Assembly (NCBI RefSeq): GCF_011397635.1
Contig: NC_064770.1
Span: forward strand, 27,421,603 to 27,485,602
DNA from: Epinephelus fuscoguttatus
Taxonomy: Eukaryota > Chordata > Actinopteri > Perciformes > Serranidae
Length of the DNA: 64,000 nucleotides
Direction of reading: 5' to 3'
Translations under genes and position numbers: made by a program
Shown here: positions 44,346 through 56,777 of the stretch, in pieces
How the letters are laid out: each line of letters starts with the position of its first letter
Position numbering within the stretch: the stretch's first letter is position 1
Notes under the pieces: model-generated
Databases searched by the model: none
What the model was told of the DNA's origin: nothing
Seen by the model: only the letters and a program-made list of their open reading frames with translations

Positions 44346-46370
44346 ATGGGAAACAAATCTCCTAAACCTGAACCCCCCCCACCTTCTCTCAGTAAGACAC
44401 TCAAATTATTACAGAACATTGTTTAAACAAATGCAGATAAAGACAGAAATAACAGATTCTTCATTTGTCTTAAAGTTCCTTTAAATGTGACTCCTTACAA
44501 CAACTTTACATTTTACTTGTCAGCTTTTGATGAACCATGGAGGAACATACCATGGGGGTGAGTGATTTCTTTAATGTTTTCTCGTGGTTCCTCTGATTTA
44601 ATTACTTTTCTGCTAATTTCAGAAACCAACACTGAGCACACTCATTTGTTGAAACTGCCTTTTGTTATGTTGTTTTGTGTTTCTTGTCAGACTCACTAAC
44701 ATGGTAGTTTAATGTCATCAGTGTCGATGGCAAAAGTGAAGCAACCACAAAATACCATATGTTTACACAAACTGATTTAAACAAGTAAATCTAAAAATGT
44801 AACCTTTTCTTTATTGAACAGTAACAAAGACAGAGACCTGCAGGTTGTGAAGGATTATCAGCCTCAAAACGATGAGGTCCAACAGCTCAGAATTCTGCTT
44901 TATGGACCCTCTGGTTCTGGCAAGTCCAGCTTCATCAACTCTGTTGACAGTGTTTCACAAGGCAGAATCACTGGTCGGGCTTTGGCAGATGCAGTCTCTC
45001 ACGACAGCTTCACCCTAAAAGTATGAATCACTTTTGAATGTGGTTTAATCAAGGTCATGTATTTTAAGCACTGTAAAACTTGAACAACTCTTGCATGCAC
45101 CTGTAATGACAACTGCAGTCACTAGGGGACTGAAGCTGTCTGAGGGGCAGGGCCAAAAAAATGAAAGAGGCCACCAGCTGTGTTCAGTGGGCATCAGTGT
45201 GCAGAAAGTTTTCTAGCATGTAGGGAAGCCTGTATTACTTTTTATGCATTGCAGTGTACAGATCAGGCGGCAGCAGCAGTGTTGCAACTAGTGATGAAAC
45301 TGATGAGCAAGACACAAACTGCTATATGGCCATCACTCAATAGGTGGCACTGTTGTCCTTATAACTGCACTTTTCTGTTTTACAGTACCAAAGTTACAAA
45401 ATCCAAAAAGGAGGACCAGGGACATTTTACCCTTTTGTCTTCACTGACATCATGGGCCTTGACAGGGAAACCAATAAAGGAGTTTCTGTGGAAGACATCA
45501 AACTGGCCATGATGGGACACATTAAAGATGGATACACTGTAAAATATACTGAATTCATTCAACTCTGCTGTATATATTTCAGTAATACATTCCAGCTTTG
45601 AGATCTGTTTAGCACTCACATTTTTTACCAAAATCATGAAGTAGAAACTATTTACATGCAATGTTGATTTTTAATTTAATTAATTTCACATTCTTTTCCA
45701 GTTCAATCCTCTCTCTAAAATAACGGAGGATGATAATTACTACAACAGAGACCCCACTCTGAAGGACCAAGTTCATGTTCTGGTTTGTGCGGTTTCTGCT
45801 GAGACATTGAACATCCTGAGTGATGAACATGTGGTAAAGATGAGGGAAGTCAGACTGGCAGCCAGAGACATGGGTAAGAGTTATAGGGTTAGTTATTGGG
45901 TTTCATAAGTTTCATCCAATAACCTGACAAACATTATCTTGATTAAACTGGATTCTGCTCTGTATCGGCAGGAATTCCTGAAGTGGCTATTCTCACTAAG
46001 ATTGATCAAGCCTGTCCAGAGGTCAAAAAAGACATAAAGAATGTGTATAAGAGCAAGTACCTGAAGAATAAGGTAAGTTTCTCTTGGTGATTGACTTTGT
46101 AGAGAGTTGTTATTCAAGTTGGAATATAAGTCTGTTTTACATTACACAAAAATCTCCTTTGATCAGCTCTTTGCTGTCATTCCTTAAATGTTGAATGTTC
46201 ATATTTAGGTGGAGGACCTGAGTGTGGCGCTGGGTACTCCACTGTACTCCATCTTTCCTGTGAAGAACTACCACTCAGAGATCGACACAGACGATGACAC
46301 TGATACACTGATACTGAGCGCACTGAGACGCATCATTAACTTAGGAGAAGACTTTGTCAACGACCAGTAG
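44346..46370 (+). CDS. ifi44l: IFI44-like protein, copy 7 (288 aa, seven coding exons)
   Basis: Coding exons are 44346-44391, 44524-44557, 44822-45020, 45386-45538, 45702-45873, 45972-46072 and 46209-46370. A non-coding exon is at 43815-43870. It starts [15 protein letters not shown], then [12 protein letters not shown], and [19 protein letters not shown] begins exon 4 (Gln where others have His). The P-loop GPSGSGKSS and LTKID are intact. Exon 5 carries KGVSVEDIK and exon 6 [10 protein letters not shown]. The last exon begins with Val (gtg) where the others have Met, which is harmless inside the frame. GTPLYSIF is specific to this copy. A poly(A) signal is at 47532-47537. It is the last copy before the array ends. 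Confidence 0.9.
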
Positions 46371-46511
46371 ACCTCCATACTGCTGACAAATCTTACTTTA
46401 CAGACAGACGTCACCTAATCACAGCGAGAAAAAAGTCAGTCTGCAACATAAAATGCATGCATGTAATACAATATCAGGCATTTAAAAATAAGTTAAAAAC
46501 AGGTAATGTGC

Positions 46512-47150
46512 TAGCCAGCCTAATCCCCTCAGGCAGAGAATTCCAGAGCTTCGGGGCCTTGATGGCAAAGGCCCGGTCACCTTTAGTTACCAACCGCAAT
46601 CTAGGGACGACTAGTTAGGGCAGGCTCGAGGACCTCAGGTCACGACTTGGAGCATAGGTAGTCAGAAGCTCAGCTGTATAACTCAGCACTCATGCTGAGC
46701 TTTAAAAGTTAATAAAATGATCTTAAAATCAGTTCTGAAGTTAACAGGCGTTAACGTTGGGGTGATATGTGACGTATGATTTGTCCTAGTTAAAATACGA
46801 GCTGCAGCGTTCTGCACTAGTTGAAGCCGAGCTACTGAAGATTTCCTGAGGCATGTAAACAGTGAGTTCCAGTAGTCGCGAGAAAATACAAAAGCATGAA
46901 TACGCTTTTGTAGGTCAGGAAAAGACAGTTGATTTTGATGATATTTCGTAGGTGAAAGTGGCAGGATTCAATGAGATTATTGACATGTGGTTCAAAGTTC
47001 AGTTGAGAATGAAAAGTGTAGCCTAAATCTCTTGCCGTAGATTTTATATTAGTTGCCAGAGCACAAATAAAGAGTTGTAATATCCTTGGTGATTGAAGCC
47101 AAAGATTCTTACTTCTGTCCATTAAAGTGCTCAGACAGCTGACATTATCT
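46512..47150 (-). mobile_element. L2/Rex1-type LINE 3' remnant, after copy 7
   Basis: Paralogue of the remnants after copies 2, 3 and 4. Confidence 0.75.
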
Positions 47151-47741
47151 GGCTTAAAGGACAGCTAGCACAACCTAATACATATAGTCTCTGCTATTGG
47201 TCAGTCTTACCTTGCTGAATAAAGTATTACTAAGCTGTGTCATACTCACTATGCATTTCAGTTTTTGCATCATCTATGCTAGTATGTTTTGTTTTTGTAG
47301 TTGGTCATTTTTGGTGTTGTAGTCTCTCAGTAATGATGAATCCAGTGATTAGCAGATCAGAGAACATGTGTAGGTTAAACCCGGGCTAAGTTGGATCAAA
47401 GGTGTAACGATTTAAGACTACTGATTATGAATGCTGTTCTTATGTGTATGTTGTTCCAACAGTATGTCTATGTCTGAAACTGCTTGATAATGACACATTG
47501 TGTTACAGTACTGCTGCTCAGCTGAAACCACAATAAATGACAGTACTGAAGTGCGTCACTAGTTTCCTTTGATTTCATTACCTCTAGTCCATGAGTAGAC
47601 TGTGTTGTAATGCAGCCCATTGAAGCTGATTAACACAGCATTATACAATATAATGTGATACAACGATACTGCAATAACACTTTTCAAAAGAAATCTGACA
47701 CTATCCAAAACTAAACTGAGACATGAAGTAGTCCCTGATGG

Positions 47742-48361
47742 CAGTGGCTCCCAACCTGGGGGTCCTGTCCTCCACTACGGGTCGCCAAAGCTTCACGATA
47801 CCTCATTGATTTTAAGGGGTGCAGGAAATCTTTTTAAAAGAATATACAGTAGACATTTATCTCATCATGTCATGCATTTCTGTGAAGACAAATAAATGAA
47901 ACTGTTCATTTTAAAGTTGATATATAAACTTAAATCTCACAGGATAAGAACACAGTGAAGACCTGAACACAATCATCTTCACAGAGCCTTCACTCTCTGC
48001 TGAACAGCCTCATCCTGCAGGAGAAAAATACGCAGTTGACACAATCAGAGAGCAAATAGAGCAGTGGCCAAGTGTCAGGGAGAAAATAACACTGGATTTG
48101 TCCAAAAAGACACCTGTTAAATATATATGTTTGTTTAAAAAGACAGAGAATCAAAGAAAAGTTTCCCAGAAACTATCAGGAAAACTCAGCTCAAAATTCA
48201 TTCACATTGCTTGTTTTACACAAACGTCTGCTCACTATTTGTGCTATACTTTTACATTTTCTCAGCTGTTCTGCACTGAATAAAAGATGTACATGAAATA
48301 TGCTACTTAGTCTGGTAAAATATGTCACTTTGTCCCACAGAAAGAAGGTTAGGGGTCACTG
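47742..48361 (+). mobile_element. hAT-like element, copy D (internally deleted)
   Basis: Same left end and site (cctgatgg and cattatgg flanks). The right end is diverged (ggttaggggtcactg). The internal frame is shortened: after KVSQKLSGKLSSK it has lost the segment present in copies A to C. Confidence 0.55.
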
Positions 48362-48537
48362 CATTATGGTGACAAATGAAGACGTGAAAATAACGTAAGA
48401 ATTTCAGTGCAATTGGAGATGCTAATTGATGAAAATGAAATGCATAAAAGGCTGAAACGACATTAAGCTTCAGGGTAAAGGTGCCCCATGAGTCTGCCAT
48501 GTTCAAAGGAATCACTTGCAATTACACAAACCAAATG

Positions 48538-48540
<3 letters not shown>

Positions 48541-48569
<29 letters not shown>
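48541..48569. repeat. Poly-T tract at the array edge
   Basis: Twenty-nine T residues, where the other spacers have a run of about 8 T followed by acgctctctgaag. The paralogous sequence ends within about 12 bp after this tract. Confidence 0.85.
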
Positions 48570-48571
<2 letters not shown>

Positions 48572-49155
48572 GCTCTCTGAATTCTCTCGGGCCGCTGCAG
48601 TACATCCAGAATGCTGCTGCTCGGGTCCTGACCAGAACCAGGAAGTACGAGCACATTAGTCCTGTGCTCAGGTCTCTACACTGGCTTCCTGTGGCTCAGA
48701 GAATAGACTTTAAAGCAGCTCTGCTTGTGTACAAGTCTCTCCACAGCCTAGCACCAAAGTACATCGCTGACATGTTAGTGCCATATGAACCATCTCGGAC
48801 TCTGAGGACCTCAGGGACCGGCCTCCTGCTGGTGCCCAGAGTCAGGACTAAACATGGGGAATCAGGATTCCAGTTTTATGCAGCTAAAATCTGGAACAGT
48901 CTTTCTGAAGATGTGAGACAGGCCTCTACTCTGACAATGTTCAAATCTAGGCTCAAAACAGCTCTATTTCACTGTGCATATGACTGAAAGGATCTTATCT
49001 GCACTCTTCTCTTTTAAAGTTCATTTTATAATGATTATTTATGTTTTTATTTTGTATTGTGATTTTAATGCATTTTCTTGTTCTGTAAAGCACTTTGAAT
49101 TACTTTGTGTACGAATTGTGCTCTACAAATAAACTTGCCTTGCCTTGCCTTGCCT
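48570..49155 (+). mobile_element. L2/Rex1-type LINE, 3' end
   Basis: An open + strand frame to the TGA at 48985-48987 reads LQYIQNAAARVLTRTRK, then SPVLRSLHWLPVAQRIDFKA, LAPKYIADML and FYAAKIWNSLSEDVRQA. This is the standard C-terminus of L2/CR1-group LINE ORF2. A 3' UTR with aataaacttgcct and a short TTGCC tandem array follows, the usual 3' end of this group. It is 5'-truncated. Confidence 0.8.
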
Positions 49156-49290
49156 CTCATCTCTTCACATAACCTCTCAGTGAGTCGTTTTTTTAATTTC
49201 TATTTTAAAAAGCTTTAAAAATATTTCATTAATAACACTGTGCACAAAGCAATCTGTCAGTGCTGAGAGCCCTACGTTGTTGGCATGATG

Positions 49291-49306
49291 TGACGTCATC
49301 ACGTGA
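49291..49306 (+). promoter_or_regulatory. CRE abutting a TCACGTGA E-box
   Basis: TGACGTCA (49291-49298), the full CREB/ATF palindrome, is followed with no gap by TCACGTGA (49299-49306), an E-box of the type bound by MiT/TFE factors and USF. It lies about 620 bp before the spag9 ATG. Binding is inferred only. Confidence 0.5.
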
Positions 49307-49417
49307 TCTGGTCAACAACTCAGCTGTTGTGATGGTGCCTTCATGAACATCGGAAATGTCGGAATTTCAACGGCGCTTGGATGAAAACAACAAAGTGATT
49401 CCATATAACCTCCCAAG

Positions 49418-49425
49418 TGACGTCA
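49418..49425 (+). promoter_or_regulatory. Second CRE palindrome
   Basis: TGACGTCA, about 500 bp before the spag9 ATG. Confidence 0.45.
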
Positions 49426-49927
49426 TGTACATGTTATTCTGTATAAACAATATTAATGCCTCACTAAATATGACAAATTACATCGTTAGAATATGATTTG
49501 CCGGTGTAATTGTTTCTTAATGAGGTTAATGTGGCTCCCTGTAATTGTTTGGATGCTAAAATACGACTATATATATGTGTAAAATGTATATTTTTTTATT
49601 CCCACATGATAGAAATATATTTTCTGATATATTCTGGGATTTTAGGGGCTTTAGAGTAAGCTGTGTGAGTTCCGTTTTTCAAGGGAGCTGGAAAGTACAA
49701 GCTTTGGAAAGGCATTTGAAGGCAGCATGGGACAAGTGAGGGAAAAAGAGGAAGACATCCACGTAGCCTTTCTCGCATCGTAACAGTCCGGCCGTGTAAT
49801 GTCCTCAATGTCTACGTTTATTTGAAGAAACGCTGCTTTCAGATAAGCGGATAACGGTGTTCATAGTGGCGGGGTACCGCGGGATAACCCACATTGGTCC
49901 AGTTTGCTGAACGGGAGAGGACTAAAA

Positions 49928-52900
49928 ATGGAGCTGGAAGACGGAGTTGTGTACCAGGACGACCCGGGCACATCAGCGATGATGTCTGAGCGGGTATCGG
50001 GCCTGGCCAACTCCATCTACCGCGAGTTCGAGAGGCTCATCGGGAAATACGACGAGGACGTGGTGAAGGAGCTGATGCCCCTGGTCGTGGCCGTGCTGGA
50101 GAACCTGGACTCGGTGTTCGCGGAGAACCAGGAGCACGAAGTGGAGCTGGAGCTGCTGAAGGAGGACAACGAGCAGCTCATCACCCAGTACGAGCGGGAG
50201 AAAGCGCTGAGGAAACACGCAGAGGAGGTGAGTTGAATGGAGCTGGATAAAAACACGGCGCTGGGATGGTGGTCGGCGTCGTTATTGTGGAGGAATGGAG
50301 GCGACCTCAGGTGTTTAGTCCTCCCAGCATCCCTGTGAGGTGAATTAACCTATACACGTGGCCGGGCAGCATCCCGCCCGTCCTGCCGTGCTGCTCATTG
50401 GGGATGTAAACAAGGCAGTGTCATGGCTAACGTCAGGCTGAAATGGCCCTTTTTCTTTTAGCTTGTGACATAACACTGTGTCTCAAATCCAAAGATGGGA
50501 TCTCTTACTGCCCCAACAAAGGCACCTTTCTAACAACACCATCACCTTTCCATCAAATCCATCTGTATCCATCAGCTCGCCTATTGCATCAGATAGTGAA
50601 GTCACGTCTGAGCCCTGTGAGACCCTGGCTGAGGAAACAGCAGGTGATGTGACTCAGCATTTTGGGGAATCACTATAACATAAGTGATAAAAACACACAG
50701 GGACATAAGAGGATGGAGACAGACAGGCATAAGGTAATAAATGCCACAAAGCATCCAACCACCTCTACTTAAACTACACCTTATTATGATCATATTAATG
50801 TATCTACAGGGTCCATTCCTACTACCAACACCCTGCACAGCCAGCAGGTCATCAGCTTCACCCTTTAACCCCTGTGCACAACATTTATCATCCCCCAAAT
50901 AACCAGCTACTCACTAACCACTGTACAGCCAAACAGTTGTTAATATATATTCAAAGCCTTTCACTCTTGGCCCCGGAGACAGAGCTCACCAAACCTTGCA
51001 TTCATTCTCAAAAACTGTTTGAAACAGCGTCCATCTTAATAGCGCTTTTCGAGGGACCCTAGGATGCTTCACATACATGGAGATATCTAACTATATCTAT
51101 ATGGTGTATAACTCAGGCTGAGATAAGCAGAGGCTGACAGACTGACTTTGATTGATTTGTAAAAATGGTGAAGTGGCCCTTTAAAGTGAAAACTCTGAAA
51201 TCAAGTCAGCATCTGCTGCTGCGCAAAGTTCAAAATGCGGAACAATCAGCAACCAAATGGGTGCACTGTGTGACATAAGCGTTCGCTACATGCTGGCAGC
51301 AGGTTGTCAGCTCCACCCTTAAACCTCTGTGCAAAACATATATCATCCCCCAAATCTCCACCAAACAGTCGTTTATACACATGCAAAGCCTGTCACTGTG
51401 CGCCTAATGCCAGGAAATGCTCTTGACCTGCAAACAGACCTCACCAAAACTCACGTTAATTGTCAAAAACTGCCTTTTTTTTAACCATCTTTTTCACGTT
51501 ATATTTCGTAAATTTGGATGACAGAGCAAATAGATGTCATGCTGTTCAGGCAATGATCAAAAACTATGGTTTAAAGTCAGTATCTCTCACTCAGGTTAAT
51601 TCAGTGATTTAAATTGATGAATCAGAGGCTGAGATGTCCTGACCTCAAGTCTCTAGTATGGTCCAAGCTGCAAAAGCACTGGATCCTTCATTTCCCATAA
51701 TGCTATTTGATAGCATTTCCCATCAGACTCTCCATGCCTGATAAATGCCCACATTCTAACAGGAGTGGGAATCACATAGAGTCACTGATATGATATTATC
51801 GTAATACTTAAGTCACAATTGAGTATTATTATGATTTATAAAGTTTTGCGATATACTGAGTGTTGCGAAAACATCTATTGGTATATCATCCTCATTTGTT
51901 CAATTTCCGTAACCACTTACCCAGTGAGGGGTCGCAGGGGGGCTGGAGCGTATCCCAGCTCACACTGGGCGAGAGGTGGGGTACACCCTGTACAGGTTGC
52001 AAGACTATCACGGGGTTGACACATAGAGACAGACAGACAACCAACCATTCATGCTCACATTCACACCTACAGACAATTATATCTTTGGACCATTAGTCTA
52101 TTGCAGTATATTATTTCAAATTATTTCGTCAAAGAACAACTTTATCAACGTCTGTTTTATCTAATAAGATAAAGTTTTTGTCCGTTCATCTAACTTATGT
52201 AATTTGAAATGCAGCAAAATATAGGCTATCTAGCGGACTGAAAAAGCAAGTATTTTATCAAGGTTCCCAGTCATGGAAAACCTGGAAAAGTCGTGGAATT
52301 TTGTTGTGTGTAATGAAATTGTCACAGTAATCTTCCATTGATAACCCTCTACATAATATAACATAAGAGCAAAATTATTTTCTGCAGCTGACGACGTAAT
52401 GCAGCTCTTGTATGCATCTATGTGTGACAACATTTTAACCATCACCAACTTTATTCATTTTTCTCCCTGCGTTCCGTCTCTCTCTCTCCATGAATGCCCG
52501 CTAGCAAAAATGATGTTGAGGTAGAGTTTGAATCTATGTGTATGTTTGAAAAACGCCAGGCAAGTGGGGCAAGAAAAAAAATATTATTGGTTCTTGAAAC
52601 TTCATGTAAAAGTTTGGGAATTTTGTCCATAAAAATGTGTGGGAACTCTGTTTTATTGTACCAGTAGGCTACCAAAAGTTTAAATTGTATTTGCAGTATT
52701 GATGTTTTTTATAAGAACAAAATCTATACTTGGCGTTTGTGCAATGAAACAATATTGCCATGCAAAATATTGCGATACTACACTGTATCAGTGTTTGCCC
52801 CCACCCCTTCATCTGAATAATAATGACAGTAATAGCTTGAATTTTTGTAGTGCTTTTCAAGGGACCCAAGGGTGCTTTATATATGGAGGCAGACCAAATA

Positions 52901-55900
52901 ACACTCAAACAATAAAATAAACACCATAGTTTTCGGAATAAATATGTAGATTGTAAACTCAGGCTGAGATAAGTAGAGGCTTAACAGGGCTCTGCATGTC
53001 ACATAAACTGAATTTGATTTATAAAATTGGTGAAGTGGCCCTTTAAAGTAACAAATACGAAATCAAGTCAGCATCTGCTCCTGCACAAAGTTCAAATTGC
53101 GAAACAAGCAGCAACCAAATGGGCGTGCAGTGTAGCAAAAGCGTTCATTTATTACTTAATCAGACATCGCCAACATATGTAACACCCTGATGTGTGTGTA
53201 CGTGTGTGTGTGTGTCGGGGATCTTGTGTTTTGGCTGGGATAATGCCTAAAGATGTGTGTGGTTCAGTTGTGCGAGCCTGCCTCCAGGCCCTGAGCTTTT
53301 GTATGAAGAGCAATGTGCCGTGACTCAGACCTTCTGTCTCAGCTTGCGTTTTTGACTCAGGGCATCTGGACAGCAGGGACACTGGCCCAGTGTGCTGTGG
53401 ACATGTAGACCCCTCCGCACACACAGTGACACTGACGCAGTGTGACAGCCAGGAACACAAATACTCATACACTTACACACTAACAATGCCAGTGCGCCGT
53501 TCATTGTTGTAGTAACATATCATGTCAGATATAAATTCGCAGAGTTCTTACAGGATTGTCCTGGGAAAGGCTCTTTGTCCACTCCCCTGAGGAGGAGTGA
53601 GCAGGGGTACGCTGAGCCTGGCATTACTTCCAGGTCATGTGATCCTTTGTCAGAAACAAGCAGAAAGGGAACTTCCCCAGCTTGCACTTTTGCATTTTTC
53701 CCCTTTCCTTTTTTTTCTCAATTTAGTTTTGGGTTGAAGTATCAAATTCTAGTATCACAGACTGACCTCCCACCTCTCCAGAGTCATGAAGGGTGTCACA
53801 TTTCTTTTTAAGAAGCTGCTTCCAGATGACAGATCAAGCTTTCACATGTATTGATTTTTTAAGACCATTTATGTGCTGGTTTGACCATTCGTTGCCTTTT
53901 AACTCTTAAATTTAAGACACATAGTGTCATCATCCTTTCTGCTGTCTTACTACGGTCCTGTTTCCTCTAATCTCTAAGACACTGACATTAAACAGCGCAA
54001 ATTACTCATGATATTGATCACTGTGTGAAAATCATTGATTTCGGTTAACCCTGAGGCACCTAGCCTGCTGTTCAGATCATCTGTACCATCTTTCATTGCC
54101 CTTCATGACCATTGGATTGCTGGTGAAGATACTTCTCACATTAATTAACTAATAGCTATCAAATTAATCTGATGATTATTTTCTCTTACTGATTCATCGT
54201 TTGGTTAGTGTGTGAAATGTCAGAAAATAGCACAACTGCCCGTCACAACATCCCAAGCTGACGTGGTAAGATGCCTTGTTTTGTCCGACCAACAGCTATT
54301 CAGTTCCCTATGATAAAAGACTAGTACAGTAACACTCGTGTCCAGAGAAGGAAGGGCAGCTACATTAGTGCCTCAGCTTGCTCAGCTGGACAGGATGTGG
54401 ACGCTGACACACACACACACAGTCCCACTCAGAGGTCTGCCTAAAAGGAAACTGGGAGGAACAGGAATTTCCGGATGAACCATGAAGTCAAGATCCTGTT
54501 CCCCTAATCCAGATTACACATATTCATACACCCACCATCATGGTACATGTTGAAGTTACACAGTGGCACATGTGGTCCATGCCATGATGTAATGCCCTGT
54601 GTGTATAGACCGCTTCGAACTTGACAACATAAACTTTCTAAATGTCCTGTTGCAATGTTTGTTAATGGAATAGCTGACCAAAGTCCTTGGTAACTGACAG
54701 GAAGTACACAGGGACCTAAGGCTGCCCAAGCAACAGAATAGCAATAAAACAGTGTATAGGACTAATAGTTATTCTCATTGTCTGCTGATAATTTTTAATC
54801 CATCAATCGTTTCATAAAAAGGCAAAAAGAATTAAAAAAAAAATTCTACGTATGCACAATATTGGATTTTTTGCCGATATCCAATATGTAACAACACATT
54901 TGACCGATACTAATACAGACACATCTGCTTTTTTCCCACCTAATTTTAGTGATCATCAAGTATCTTCTGTTGTGGAATAAACATCATATATATTTTTTTT
55001 AAATGGTCACCAGGAACATCCCATATGAGTATAGGAGGAAAGGGTTATGCATTAGAGGGAAACTTTGCTGATTGGCAGCAGCTCTGTGTCATCACCGTGT
55101 GTGCAGCTCCTGCCACCAGTGCCAGGAGCTACCTGCTAGGGCTAGGCAATATGGACATACATTCATATCTCAGCATTTACAGGCTGACTGCCAATACGTG
55201 CTACATAGCTTGGTATTTTCTACGAAATGCGCTACATGTTTTCAGTTGTAAGTCAAAGCCTCATTTGAGATGTCACAAGCACTTTTATAAAAACAGACTG
55301 ATGCCGCAGTGTAGACTAATTAACAGACAGATTAAACAGAGGAGCAGCTCTGTGTCTCTCTGAGTGTTGCTGGAGAACTTGAGTGAGTGAGTGGGGCAGA
55401 GCTGTGCGGAGAGTGAGAGAGAGGAGAGATGCACACTAGTGGGCGTTATGTAAAGCAATTTGACCCTATATCGATTTAAACGGTGTAGTATAAATCTATA
55501 ACTTGTTTGAAAATATATCGATATATCATACATAGTCGTTATATCGCCCAGCCCTACCTGCCCATCTGCTTGCGGCGGTCAGCCAAACACTGTTCATCTT
55601 CTGACACTGTGATGACACAGAGCTGGTTGAAACTCAGTGCAGTTTCCCTTTAGAGGAGCACTGTATAAGATGTAGTGGCGTCCAGCAGTGAGGATTTTGT
55701 GTGCCAAGCGTGAAGTCCCACTTAGGATTCCTTCAGTGTTCATTGTTCATTGTGGAAATTTTAAACAGAGACCTCCTCCTCTCCAAACAAACGGATCAGT
55801 TAACTTAAACCGGTAAAAACACTGAATAATTGGTTTCGTGTTACAAATCAGTGTTTCTCCAAAGCTGTTTGGCTCATCACAGACGGCTGCTAGCCCAGCG

Positions 55901-56724
55901 TGTACTGATGTGTGCTCACCTTTTTTCTCTGATAACTCAAGATCCAGACATATGGGAGATTTTTAACATGAGCCAAATTATCCACAGAGGTTTCTTCCTC
56001 TCCAAAACAAATGGACCCGGTGATTTAAAGCGATAAAAACACTAATTTTAGCAGCTTCAAATTGAACATTGGTCTTTTTCTGACACTGTTTGGCTTGTTG
56101 CATGGGGCTGCTAACTATGGTGGCTGATGTGAAAATGCGATTGGCCCTAACTAGAGCCAGTATTTGTCTGTTCTGGGTTACTGTAGAAACATGGTGGTGC
56201 AACATAGCAGACTCTGTGAACGAGGACCAGCTCTCTATGTAGATACATATGGCTGGTTCTAAGGTAACGAGAACAATGATTATTATTTTCAGGTGATTAT
56301 ACACTAAAGGAAACATACTTATTATATTATGTTCCATTTCTGCCAATATATCCTCCTAAATCCCACAAAATGAATCTTATTGTTTGGAGACAGCATCCCA
56401 GTAACTATGGTGAGACATTAATGAGCAAGTGTTTTATTTTTTCTGAGTAATATATTAGAAAATAGGAAACAAAAAACTCTCATTATAATTTAAACTTAAA
56501 CAGCATCAGACTATTAATGAATGAGTTTTGGATTCAGTGCCAGTGAAGTAACCGAGCTCTGTCTGTGTGTGCGTGTGTGTTTTCTGAGTAGAAGTTCATT
56601 GAGTTTGAGGACACTCATGAACAGGACAAGAAGGACCTGCAGAACCATGTGGACAGAATGGAGTCCCACTCACGGCAGCTGGAACTCAAGATCAAGAACT
56701 ACGCAGACCAGAGTAAGCAACAAC

Positions 56725-56777
<53 letters not shown>

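Larger units (their letters stand above)
49156..49927 (+). promoter_or_regulatory. spag9 upstream region and 5' UTR
   Basis: This separates the last repeat from the spag9 ATG. GC content rises sharply after about 49,780, as expected around a CpG-type promoter. The transcription start is not visible. The region holds two CREs and an E-box, listed separately. Confidence 0.5.

Noticed and set aside
45180..45512. 110-codon + strand frame
   Set aside because: It crosses intron 4 and reads exon 5 of copy 7 in the wrong frame.
49973..50256. - strand frames of about 80 codons
   Set aside because: Antisense shadows of spag9 exon 1, which is GC-rich.
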